From NCBI GenBank assembly GCA_036873755.1, contig JAVTVY010037073.1, forward strand, positions 62,001-126,000: a stretch of DNA of 64,000 nt. Direction: 5' to 3'. The position numbers and the translations under genes are program-made. Under the pieces are notes generated by a model. The model was not told where the DNA came from, did not search any database, and worked only from the letters and a program-made list of their open reading frames with translations. The stretch comes from Hanleya hanleyi (lineage: Eukaryota; Mollusca; Polyplacophora; Lepidopleurida; Hanleyidae). Shown here piece after piece: positions 32,506 to 45,700 of this stretch; positions within the stretch are counted from its first letter, which is position 1; the number at the start of each line of letters is the position of its first letter.

Positions 32506-33380
32506 CGTGAAGTAAAAACATTAAAACTAACACGAACTGCTACAGCTTGTAAGTCTGTCACTTAGTCAACTGGACTGTGTAAAACACCCATTATAATCAG
32601 TATTGAAAAGCCGCCTGTAGCCCTCCATGCTCTTCTGATGCGTAGGAATGATAATGTGTGTATTCGCGAAATTTAACTTTACCGTTATCTGCTTTCTTCA
32701 GAAAGGTATCATTGAGTCAGAAAGCTGACGGTTCATATCTTAAGCCAAGACTTGAAGTTCATTTAAATTTGACCAAACTCTTCTGGAATTTCACTGAATG
32801 ATGGTTGGTGTTTGAGCCGTTTTTAATATAAAGAAATGGCATACAAAACTGCCCAGACTAAGAAATAGAAGGTTAACTTAGCCATTATGTACGTTTCATT
32901 TTGCGTAATTCCTTCCGAACTTTCTTCTCATTTTTCTTTTCCTCTCCCTCTTCATTTTTGTTTTTTTTTCTTATAAATATCTTGCTCCTCCTTATGTTCC
33001 AAGAAGATTATTGACATCCGGTACAAGGAGTCTCGCCTTTCAAGGGACGTCCATTACACTTATCAAGCTCATCACCAGAGAGCATAGGTGAATCGCTTTC
33101 AACAGTGAAGCTTCCCTGTTGGATTCAACAAATAATGTTTTCTCTTGTTTTCCCTTCTGCTGGTTCGGGGTAGGTATTTGAACAAAAAGACTATCGTCAT
33201 CTTCTGTGAGATTTTGCATCATTTTTTCACTTGGTGTAAAGTTCAAATCAACACCAGAGTGAATAGGATTAACATATGAATCACCAGCTTGCATAGGCTT
33301 ATCTTATCGTATCTGGCGTTACATTCCGTAACTTGTCTAATTCTGATTGACCCGGGGCTAGGGGCTGTATGCACCCTTGT
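32506..33380 (-). pseudogene. LINE spacer / ORF1 tail, copy B
   Basis: Colinear with 1742-2619. The minus frame 33294-33040 carries 'PSEKMMQNLTEDDDSLFVQI' and 'PTPNQQKGKQEKT'; no domain recognised. A (TTTTC)/T-rich run is at 32925-32975. Confidence 0.4.
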
Positions 33381-33715
33381 ATTTCAAGATCCTCATAGTG
33401 TTCATATGAACAGGCACAATCAAAGCCTGACTGAGATACATCATACTCTAGATAACGACTTTACAACGAAAATCATATAGATTAAGAATATCGATCAGCG
33501 ATACGGATTTGATATTTTGGAACATCTTGATGTCTTGCTGGCATTATTGATGACCTCATCTCTCTTGCAGGAAACTAGCCTGGTTTGATATATACTATGA
33601 TTTATTCTTTTAATTTGGTGCTAATGCGATTTTATGAATTAGGTCTTTGAACTATGGACGCGGAAATTCTTTAATGGACGACGGCTGAATAATGAATGAC
33701 GGACTAGACGCATTT
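33340..33715 (+). repeat. Penelope-like 3' tail nested in LINE copy B
   Basis: CTAGGGGCTGTATGCACCC, CAAGATCCTCATAGTGTTCA, GCGATACGGATTTGATATTT, GATGTCTTGCTGGC, AATTTGGTGCTAATGCG, GAATGACGGACTAGACGC. This is the unbroken form of the tail that the LTR retrotransposon splits in copy A, so it shows the pre-insertion arrangement. Confidence 0.8.
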
Positions 33716-34760
33716 ATATGGATTTGATACAAGACTGATATATGCCAAGTTTGTATTTCCTAATATAGACGAGGTAACATCTCTTTGAATCACCTGAACC
33801 GGAGTGGCTGTGATGTCAACACTTCCAGTATGATTAGAATCGTACTTCAGATCATTTGGCTTGGTATCTAGACTATCATTGTCATTATCACTGTCAACGT
33901 CTATATCGTCGCTACATTCTGAACCACAGTTATTAGCTACCTCGTCAAGGAGAGTCGAGAAGCGGTTTGAGGATTTTTTCTCAGGACTGATATTTGTATT
34001 TTCTTGGATGGGTTTGCCATAAGGTCGTACACGTTTCCAAATGTCTTCTACCTCACCCTAAAGCTCTCTAACCGACAGACATGTTTGAGAGTTTCTGTAT
34101 AAAGATCTTCACGAAGATTTGCGAGGGTAGCAGGAGGAGTATCTAAAGAATCATTTTCCTCATTGAAACTCTCGACATCTGTAGGTTGCGTCCTGAATTT
34201 CTGACAGGTCTTTGTCAAATGTCCTTCCTGACGACAAATTAGACATTTGCATTGAAAGGGCATGTCCATTTCATATGATCTTCTGCTCCACAAGTATAAC
34301 ATGTTTGACCTGACCTCAAAACTAAACATGAAGTCTAAAGCCTACAATTACATTGGAAGAAGGGAGAGTTTGTTTGATCTTCGACATCCAAATTCTTCGA
34401 ACTCCCTCTATCGAAAGAACAGAACACGTCTTCTATGTCATGAACATCATGATAGCTCTCCAATACATTTATAATCGCATTTCTGAAAACTAAACCGGTG
34501 CTTTCATTTTTACAAGTAATTTGCTTGACTCCATTTCTTCAAAACAACCAAACTGACCTTTAACATCTACACCGTCTAATATCAGAACATCTTCAACTCT
34601 ACCGTGCTACCGTGAGGTTCCACGAGGTCTTTGATACCTGTACTAGACGTTCAAGGACGCCTCGTCCCGATCCAATAGACTCCTTCAAAACGTGATATAT
34701 ATCAATCGGCTTAACATCCTGTAAGCCTGTAAGTTTTAGGATCAGCGGTCTATCAAACCA
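33716..34760 (-). pseudogene. LINE ORF1 (gag-like) with CCHC knuckle, copy B
   Basis: The minus frame 34329-34048 contains 'CLICRQEGHLTKTC' (34250-34205), a standard CX2CX4HX4C zinc knuckle as in ORF1 of I-like LINEs, followed by acidic sequence. The Asp/Ser-rich C-terminal part is at about 33950-33850. The start region equivalent to 14040 in copy A is deleted here (near 34757), so each copy has lost a different part. Confidence 0.75.
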
Positions 34761-36276
34761 TAATCAAATCAACGCCCAAAGGGCAGGCATCAACCATCCC
34801 ACTGAGGGGGCTTCACTCCAAAGAGTATGTGCATATCCTCTATGGAGCCTCACTTCAATCAGTGTTACTGACAAATATAACCTCTCCCAAAGAGAGCATC
34901 AGGTCTAGGCAGGACAAATGCTCAGCCTTGTGTACAACGCTAATGAATGGGTGGCTCGGCTACGCCGAAGAACAAAGACCAGTACAAAAGATCTATACTT
35001 TCGACATAGGCTTGATATAACATGTACCTAACCTATCTTGAAATACACAGATTAAAATGTGCGAATCAAACTTAAGCCAAACCGAAAGAAAAACGAACCA
35101 ACCTCGAACTGAACCAACTAGAAAATATCTACACTAACAGAATATGAACTATTTAGAGTGGGCAAACAAAGACAGAGAGAGACTCCCAATCTGACTACAT
35201 CCGGGCTCCGCAATAGAAATAAAGAGAGGAAGCAAACTAAAGGATAGGTTGATAATGATCACAACGTGCCGTTTATTGAAAATGTTTGAAGGAAGGAAAG
35301 AGTGACGCCGAACGAAACAAATTAATAATTCGAACTTTAACGTAGATGAAAAAATTTGGAAGAATAATAATAACAGAGAAAATACGATATTAGATAGAAA
35401 GTTGGAAAGAATTGAATCATTAAATAATATAGTAAAATCTATTTAAAAAAAATTGAAAATTGATCACAGAAAGGGACTGAGCGCTATGATATTCATTATA
35501 TCGGCCCGACAATAGACACTATTAACCCTGCATTTAAAACCAAGAAATAAAACCTACACCCCACAAAAGCCCAGGGAAAAGTATGGATGCGTGGTTATTA
35601 CACGGTTTAACAATGTTAGACACATATAGTAACAGATGTATTACTGAATGTTTAGATCGTCATATAAAATTTACTGATATAACAAAAACTAATCAGATTA
35701 AAACTGATTAAATTTAGCGCGGACGGAATGAGGTAGGCCCGTGTAACACTTGGCAATCCAGCTTTCTCTAGCAAAACTGAAAGTAAAATGATGGGAAGTT
35801 CTACATCACTCCTGTATTCGAGCTTTCCATCTCGCAAAATTGAAAATAGAAAGACGAATAGCTCGAGACCACTCTCGTATTCCAACTTTCCAAAATATAT
35901 TTATGACATAGGATTACGAGAGCGATACTTTGTTAAAATTAGCCCCATTTCTCCAAATCTGCAAAGATATACACGTTTCACTGAACTGCCAAGTGTTACA
36001 CTGACCGATGTAGCGTTGAACAAACCGACGGAATAGAGCGGTACAAAGGTTGCCCAAATGGTAATACAAGCAAGGGAGAAAACTGGCATATCATAAAGCC
36101 TTTTTTGCCCCACAAAAGTTATTGTAACAGATATAAATTAGAGCGATATAAGCTGCATGTAAAACAATTATACCTATTAACTATTCAATAGATGAAACGT
36201 GTATGAAGGAATAAGACTCATGACTTAGGTTATGGTTTCACAAACTCATATGTGTTTGAGCTTCATTTCTCGAAGG
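34761..36276. other. LINE 5' leader and HYKK downstream flank, copy B
   Basis: 34780-35000 resembles the LINE leader of copy A. 35040-36276 is the flank shared with 14400-15585, downstream of the HYKK stop codon, including the two-copy repeat of about 62 bp at 35760-35884. No gene is seen. The HYKK 3' UTR must start here, but I cannot fix its polyadenylation signal. Confidence 0.5.
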
Positions 36277-36752
36277 TTAAAATGCAACAACTGATTTTTC
36301 ATAACACGCAATCACGGCCTCCCATCTTCTAAGCAAATCCTCTTTCGGTGTTTTCCATAATCGTTTTAAACATTCCCATCCTCGTTTTGAGGTTACGTTT
36401 ATATAATCATTCCCCGGATGCAGTGAATATGTATATGCTCCCATTACTAATGATTGGGCTAAACGAGTGGCAGCGCATTCTCTCACAACGCTCATCTCTT
36501 TCTCGTTCAAGGTCATGTGCTTGAGATACCCGGCTAGCACGTGACCACCGGCGTCCAATAGGTCGTCTTCTCTACTCTCAATCATCATGTAACATACTAA
36601 TATGCCGACTTCGAAGACGTAGTAGGACACGGCGGTGTCTCCAAAGTCTACAATTCCGCTGGCGTAATGGTTATTTCCGTTTTCTGAATCCTTGCCCGTT
36701 GTAGTGCGTTCTACGAATATATTGTGTTCACTGAAATCACCATGGACAACGC
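36277..36752 (-). CDS. HYKK: HYKK exon 5 (last, catalytic)
   Basis: The acceptor TTCATTTTCTAG precedes 36752. The first two bases GC complete a glycine codon begun in exon 4. It holds the catalytic loop and DFGD, and ends 'CYEKSVVAF' with TAA at 36279-36277. 476 bp. Confidence 0.95.
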
Positions 36753-39700
36753 CTAGAAAATGAAGCATAAAATCATAAATGATACAAATATATTTCGTTT
36801 AACTTTCCAGATTTTTGAAAATTTGTTTGGTTATTTTCGCATGCCTGATCTAACTAGAAAATATCACGAGGTGTACCTCAAGGACCGGTACCAGGACCAA
36901 TATTATTTAATATCTATAATAATTAACTCTTTGTGTGTATTGCCCAGTGTAAGTTGTACAATTACGCTGATGATAATTAATTCTCAGTCATTGCAGACAC
37001 TATCACAGAAGTGATAGAAACTACTGGAAAGGGATCAAAATAAAAAAAAAAAATTGCAATGGCTGAAAATGAACTACTTTCCAAGTTCCAATGTATAGTG
37101 TTTGGCAATATGAAAAAATGACATGAATTACGGATTCAAAATATATGGATTAAATGTGAAGACAACGTGAAACTGTTAGGTGTTGACTTAGATAGCATAC
37201 TTAAATTCAGCACCCATATTTCAAACTAAAGCAGGAAAGCTAGTTGCCAACTGAATGCTGTGTACAAGCTATCGCCAAACTTAGACAAGGCATCTAGGCT
37301 CATATTATCTCAGTTTAATTACTCTCATTGTATAGCATTTCCGTGGAATGGTAAATAACAAGAAACTTGAAAAAATACATTTTAGGGCTTTGAAATTTCG
37401 TTCATCAGGATTTTGATTATACATACAATGATGTTTTAACTAGAACTGAGGTTACCAGTCTTAAACTGAACAGACTTAAATGTTTAGCTCGAGCGGTATT
37501 CAAGCTTTAAATGAAACTGCCCCAATATACATATCTGGCCTTTTTAAATTTCGCAACAGCATTAATAACATGATTTTACCAGAAGCCAAGAAGGTATACG
37601 AACTATGTTAGATGTTATGGCGCACATGTATGGAACCTATTTCCTAACAACTTTAGATCAGAGACTGAATTTAAAGTTTATGAAGAATTACTGCCTTCAT
37701 GGAGTGAATTCAATTGTGGGAGCAACTTGTGCCACTTCAGAGGATAGTTTTATATGTTATAATATTGATATCTTTATGCATTTGTATTTTATGTCAGTTG
37801 TTTTATATGCTATTATATTTTATAGTCGGTAAAGTTTTAGAGACTATAGCTTCGGAGCTAAGTTTTTCCCCGTATGAAACACTGACTTCAAATAAAGATT
37901 AAAAGGAAATTAAACCTTTCAGCGACATTGATTAACAGAACACTACCGGTAGTACCTTTTTGGAGCAGATCTTCTTCTGATAAAACTTCACGTTGAAATG
38001 TTTGTAAAATTTCTCTAACGAGTGCAGCATCATCCTCGTTGGGTAAGACGTGAAGTAGGTCTAGAAGGTTTATAGCGGATCGAAGATCCCAGACACTTTG
38101 GTATGTCAACAGCGAGGTGGGTCGACCATAACTCTGAAAAACAATTTTGCCATATTTGAGATCATAGGCCTTATTCTGCGAATAAAATACGTAGAAGAGG
38201 CTGTGTTGCACTCAATCATCCTTTACACTCACTTTCGAGCGATGAATCAATTGGACAGAACAGAATAGAACGTTATCACCAACAGGTTTCGAAAATGTAA
38301 CAGTATATCTTCTGAAAGAAAAGATAGCTTACAGACTGTTGATCGGGCTACTTTGACTCGGCAAAGGACACTCACATTTTTATATGAATTTCTACTAATT
38401 GAATAGCCACATATAAAGATATATTGATATAGGCCAGTAGTTCATACATAAATCACCAGGACGATCGAAAAAACGTTTCCATTCAAAGCCCGTTCCTTTT
38501 CATTCACACAACAATGTATAGATGTTCTCGCTGTGGATAATAGTTATATAAATGACGCAGTGAAATATATATATATATCCACCTTTACTGGATCTGAAGG
38601 AAACTACAGATAACCCTACCGGTACATCATATTTAGACCTATATCTTTCTAAAAATGAAGCCAGCCTTCTCTCTCGTCGACTTTATGACAGAATAGATGA
38701 TTACAATATCAACATCGTAAACTATCTCTTATTGGACAGTAATATTCCAGTGGGACCTGCATATGGCGTATACATATCTCACCTATTAGTATTTGCTAGA
38801 TCCTGTGTTAAATATGACGATTTCAATCAACGTCACAAGATATTGTTGCAGAAACTTATAAAACAGGGCTATACCACCAAGCGCCTCCACTCAGATTTTC
38901 TCAAATTTGGTGATACATATCGCATGCTGATAGCAAAATACGAGCCTAGCGTGCAAGATCTATGGGGTTACGTTTCGTAACCGCTTAACCCGGTGCTGGG
39001 GGCCGTATGATCCCATGTACTTCAAGATCCTCATGGTGCTTATACGAACAGACACAATCAAAGCGTGACTGAGATATATCATTCTCTAGATGACGACTTT
39101 ACAGCCAATATTGTGGATTAAGAATACTGATCAGCGATACGGATTTGATATTTTTGGAACATCATGATGTATTTCCTGCATCATTGAAAACTATTGACCG
39201 CTTATCTCTTGCAAGAATCTAGCCTATGTTTATGTATACTATGATTTTGTCTTTTAGTTTGGTTCTAATTCTGTTATATGGAATATGGCATAGGTCTTTG
39301 GATTATGGACGCGGATATTCTTTAATGGACGACGGCTGAATTATAAATGACGGACAAAACGCTTGTAACTTATTTGATCACCATATAGAGATTTTAACAG
39401 ATAGCGTTCACATGTATGTCTTGGCAGATTCGAAGTTGCCACAGTGGATCAGATTGTGTGACAATAGTGAGAATCGATTTACCTTCAATGCCGCATCAAC
39501 TTTACCGGCCAGAACTCCACAGCTAAAAGACAGACTGGGTCCATAGGAGACCTTATAAATCACATCTCCAGGAAGAAAGGTGCAGAGAAAGACGACATGT
39601 TTTTTGCATTCTTCAGGAGCCGACGTGTCCGTTAACATATGGTTCATAGGATCATCTGTACAAAAAGAAAAATAAGGAATATTTTATTGAAATTCGCTTA

Positions 39701-42700
39701 ATTAATGTAATTTATCCAGGAGCAGTTTCGTAATTATCCAATTAGACATGCATCAAGTATGAAAGATTATTACAAGCGTCTAGTTGGTCATTTAATATTC
39801 CGCCATCGTCCATTTTTAAGTCCATAATTCAAAGGTCCAATTCCTGTAACAGCACTATTTTCCATTTCATCTTCTCTCATTTCTAGTAAATCTTCTAAAT
39901 AAATCTAATCTGTCCTGTAGTGCAATATTGGCCACTCTACGTGCTCTTCTACTTGTATTTAAATTGCCAGTAATTAGTGTTAAATGTCCATGAATATGGT
40001 TTAGTTATAGCTGCTTTATCTGCTGTTTGTAACTGGATGTATACGTCTGGTGTTTCAGTCCGTCAAAACTGGATAGTCAACGCATATTTCTGGATCATTT
40101 GTTTACCAGAGCACTACATTTATATTTTGGCCTCGTTCTATTTAAAGTATGCGTCTTGTGAGGAATGTTTGTATGAGATTCACTGTATGCCACTCAGGAT
40201 ATGTAAGCGCTTTCAAAAACCGATCAATTCACAGCCCGTTCCTTCTCATTCACCAAACGCTATATAGACGATCTTCTCGCTGTGGATAATAGCTATATAA
40301 ATGACACAGTGAAGGATATATATCCACCTTCACTGGATTTGAAGGAAACTACAGATATCCCTACCGGCACATCATATTTAGACCTATATCTCTATAAAAA
40401 TGAAGCCAGCCTTCTCTCTGGTCAACTTTATGACAAAAGAGATGATTACAATATCAACATCGTAAACTATCTCTTTCTGGACAGTAATATTTCAGTGGGA
40501 CCTGCATATGGCGTATACATGTCTCGCATAGTAGCATTTGCTAGATCCTGTGTTAAATGTAACGATTTCAATCAATGTCACAAGACATCGTTGCAGAAAC
40601 TTATAAAACAGGGCTATACCATCAAGCGCTTCCGCTCAAAGTTTCTTAAATTTGGCGATACATATCGCATGCTGATGGCCAAAACACGAACGTAGCGTGC
40701 AACATCTAGGGGCCGTATGAACCTATGCACTTCAAGATCCTCATGGTGCTCATATGAACAGTCACAATCAAAGCGTGACTGAGATACATTATTCTCTAGA
40801 TGACGACTTTACAACGAATATCAAATGGATTAAGAATAATGATCAGCGATACGGATTTTATATTTTGGGAACATCATGATGTCTTGCCGGCATCATTGAA
40901 ATCTGTTGGCCGGTTCTCTCTTCTAGGAAACTAGCCTATGTTCATGTATACTATGATTGTCTAATGCTGCTATATGGAATATGGAATAGGTCTTTGGATT
41001 AGGACGCGGATATTCTGTAATGGACGACCGCTGAATTATGAATGACAGACCAGACGCTTGGAACTGATTAGATTTTCCGCCAACACTTTTTGTCCATTTG
41101 TGGAGGTTCGGGTTAAAGGGTGGGGGGGGGGGGGAAGTTCCTCATACAGAATGTATCAGATCTATACAGTACAACTCTATTATAATTATACCTTATCCGG
41201 TTTGACTCATAAAATCGTAGGTTCATTTCGTGCACTTATAAAATTCTCAAATATAATATCACCTAGAAGATTTTTGTAAACGAATTTGGAGCATTTTAGA
41301 TTGCTGATTTGATGGTTTTCTCTCAACTTTTCAGTTGGTTGTTTCCTGATTCTACAATAGAAAATGTAATTTTATGTTACTAAAACCAGCTTATTGGTTA
41401 TAACCGGAGAAGTCATAACGTCACCGTAGATCTGATTCATCACTGGCAAGACTTCATTTAATATTGAGCACGCAAGCTTATATCCCAAAACAAAAAGATT
41501 TTTTAATAGATCGTACAGAACTCGGACAGAGCACACACATAACTCATACAAAACTCGCAGATACACAATTTATTAGAACGATTTATTGACGAGTTCTTTA
41601 ATAACTCACCAATAACTCACATGATCAAATTTTATAGCTTTACAGATCTAACGAGTTATTAGTGATCTATTAGCCTGGTACGAATTAAACACGAGTTCTT
41701 AACTCTGCATGTTGACACATTCGCCTTTATACGAGTTAAGCACCTTGGGCCTGTTTGCAGTGTCCTTCGCATATGACTTAAACACGAGTTATTAGCACAG
41801 AATGTGATACCCTGTCTAAGCGCCAGATAACGCTAACTGTTTCCTTGGCTGTTTGAATTTCAGATTTGGAGGGAGGACGTGATCATTTGTCACAAGAAAA
41901 GATCTGAGGTAGGAAATAGGGAGAATTTAGGAAATTGAACTGGTTCTAATATGCCCAGAAATAGGACTGAGTACTGCTAATACTGATGGCATTGTAAATG
42001 TGTTATAATTTTCAGCAAATTTAACTAAAATGGAGAGATATCCTAACTGCCAAGACATGCATGTATAGCCTACATGTACACAATCAAGCTACTAGCTCCA
42101 TCCTAATACAGTATGCCCTAATGCTCATATGTAACTTTGACGTAAAATTTGGTATCCGTAAACATAGCAAATGTTGCATACATGTACATGATATCAGCAT
42201 GATTTGTACATCTATATGTATCAATCAGGGATATGCATGCATAGTACTCCATGATGTTTGGATGTTACGAATAAGTCTCCAGTTATTAACGAGTTATATG
42301 CGAGTTATTCCATACGAATTATTGGCTCATTTGCATGCGAAAAATCTAGTGTTTAACTCGTACATAACTATTGATTTATTAGCGAGTTATTAATGCGAGT
42401 TGTTAGCGGGTTGTTAAAAAGGAACGAGTTATTAGCGATTTATTTCACACGAGTTATTACCTCATTTGCATGCGAAAAATCTCGTGTTTAACTCGTACAT
42501 AACTCGCGTTTAATAACTGGTATAGTTATTAATACTAATTATTTGCCTGATTTTGTTTGTTTGGAATGACTCGTGAGACAGTGTAATCTAGTGCCAGCCA
42601 AGGACCTTCTGCCTGGGTTGGCCAACAGTACATCTTACATATCCGACACAGACGTTAACACTCTTGACATGTCATACCTTTTTCCCCAGTTTATAATACT

Positions 42701-45700
42701 TAAAATCTGACCTGCTATTTCTTGCGCCAGCTGCATATACATTCTCAACTGGATCTCTTCCTTAATTACTTTTTTAACACTTTTTAACTCTTTGTCTCAG
42801 TTGGATGTTCCTGCCTTAGTCTGATATCCTATTGTTACATTACCAATTCAGTCTGACAGTATGGAAATCTACTACAGCCTGTGTTCAATTAACAAATGAG
42901 TAATTAACAGTATACATATTTACACAGTGGTGATCTATACAACAGTACATTTATCTCAATTACAGATAGATAGATAATTTTATTGCTATTGTTATGCCCA
43001 TAGGGCTAAAAAGCAGATATATGAACATACATTTAAAATACACATGTAGACAATACACATGAAAGACAGAAATTTACACATATTTGACAAGACATTAATA
43101 TTACATTTACATAGACACCATTGATGGTAAATGAAGACAATACACACACAAAACAAGCCATACATGTATGTATGACATAAACAAGAACCATACATATTTG
43201 ACAGAGCTTTACAAGAAGCATTTGTACAAACAACATGGACGGTACATATAAAGACAAATGCAATAAAGAAAGTCTTTCACACATACTTAAAACACACATA
43301 CACATGTAATAATAATACTTAGAGCATGCATTTAAAATATGAATATTAAAAATATATAGAATTATTATTATTTTATCATATATATATATATATGTTTTGG
43401 AGACTAATAAAAGGAGGGTAACTCATCAGGTAGATTCCATGACCCATAGCAGAATGCACAGAATGAGACCATCAAACCAATTTACTGAAACATGTGTATG
43501 TGTATTTTGCAACATGTTTGGTAGTCACTAGATTATTTTTTGATAAGAGTAATTGACACAGTTCGTTTGCATCATTTGTGTGAATTACATGTAGCAAGGC
43601 GTTTTAATATGACAACCCCAAATAAGTGCCCTATTGTTAGATATGTTAATAGTACTATTTACATCATACATTATATACAATATAGATAGATGTTCAATTA
43701 AAGTTTCTAAAGTCCTAGACAACAGTATTCTCTATTCCACGAAATATAGATAGATGTTCACGAGACCATTTCAAGACAATAACAAATTCACCATAACGTA
43801 TCTTACTCATTGCGGTATAGATATTGCCCGAAATAAAATAGAATCCGAACTCCTTATTACCATTCATTATTGTCTCATTGGTCAGTGTACTCATACAAGG
43901 ATCTTGGTCATCTGTGACATGCCTATTGCCCCGACAACGATGTGAATCTATAAATATGAATATTTTACACTCAAAATCTCGAAACTATGTGTCCTTATTT
44001 GTTCTCACGATACTAGTGAATTACTTTCGATAGTCCATTTCTGAATAGGTCAAGTTCAAACTTCACTTTCGTCTTCATCAAACCAGATCTTCATCTGAAA
44101 CGTCTCAGTAGCATCTACATGTAGGTGTTTAATCTCTAAACTTATACATCAAACCACTTGGGCGTTATGTCATATTTTTTCCTGAAAACATAGTAATTTT
44201 AATCCAGAGAACAACGATATGTCTTTCTATTTGAAAAAGTAAAACCTAATTATAGTTATATATGTTTGATCCGTTTTTAGCCCGCTGGTTACGGGTACCT
44301 AAAATCCTATTAGATAAGTTGTGTTGGCTTGTACATAAGTATGAGGTTGATAATGATCAGGATTCTCATTTGTGTGTAACTTGTTCTCCTCCAATATACA
44401 TACCTAATACACTGCAAATCTCATTAGAAATATTAAATCAGACATAACCATAGAGTGTATACCTGATTTTGCATCCGCAAGGTGATTCAACAACCTAGTT
44501 TTATGTTATACATATATGCTTGTTGGCAGTTATACTATAAAGATACTATTATAATGTCCATTCCGAGTTTGTGATAACATCAGGAGATGTCATAACCAAA
44601 ACTGAAGATTTATTAACCAATAGTTAATGGTTGCCCAGGCCTTTAAATGTGGTAAGAGTCAGTCCCATGAGGATAAGCAGTCCATTACTGGCTTCCACTT
44701 GATTGAATCACAATACTGGTTTCTTGCATGTCCCATGTTATTTAGCAAAATTTACTTTTCGTGTGTTATTATGGCAAATTATATTTTTTCCTGGCTCGTG
44801 AAACTCTCTAACATATTCACCGAGGTGGAGATCCTTCTTAATCTAACATTGGCAAGACGAGCCTTGTATGGAGATGGAGATCCTGTATGGAGGTGGAGAT
44901 CCTTCTTAATCTAACATTGGCAAGACGAGCCTTGTATGGAGATGGAGATCCTGTATGGAGGTGGAGATACTTCTTAATCTAACATTGGCAAGACGAGCCT
45001 TGTATCCGATTTCTTTGAATGTAGAATTTTCTTTATTCTGCGTGCGTTAACTTTTCGGTTTGCATTGCTTGGTAGTGTTGAAGAATTTGGCAGTTGAGTT
45101 CTAGCTTATGAAGTTTGTGAACCTGGAACTTGTGAAGGTCCTGCTTGTGGTTGGGAGATAGGCAGTTCCTCCGGGTTTATCGAACGAGTGAATGATCTAA
45201 TGTTTTCTTTAATTTGTAAATGTAGTTTCCATATATAATACGGTCCTAACCACTTTCTGCTCATTTTCGGTGAATAATTTTCATTTTTGGTGCCGCACAA
45301 CCAAAGTTTCAAATTATTTTTGAGCTTTGGTGCTTCTGTTTTCTTCCGTGATTGTGTGATGTTGTCATGTGTTTTTGCTTTGTGATCTCCAAGTTTTGTT
45401 TCTGTTGCTGTAAGTTGTGTGGCATCATTTCCTATGCTCTGTGTCTATGGGGAGTGTGTGTTCACGTCCAAAAAGTAGTTCAAATGCGGCATAGCCAGTG
45501 GACACTGTGGCTGGTGTCATGCGATATGCCATCAGAGCTTCTGGTAGTATATCAGACCGGAACACCATATCGTGGAAGGATTTTGCTGTTCAAGACACGC
45601 GACCAAACGAACACATTTGTGGCCGTCTGATGTTGTGAGAAGTGGACCGATAATGTCCATGTGGAGCCGATGTGTTTTCTATGGGCATGGGTCTTTAGAG

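Noticed and set aside
43033..43305. Cys-rich minus-strand frame
   Set aside because: It lies in AT-rich DNA with many ACA/TGT repeats; the composition explains the cysteines, and there is no signal peptide plus cleavage pattern or known family motif.
44262..44447. Plus-strand 61-codon frame starting 'MFDPFLARW'
   Set aside because: Protein-like composition but no family match, no clear splice sites, and antisense to HYKK inside an intron full of transposons.
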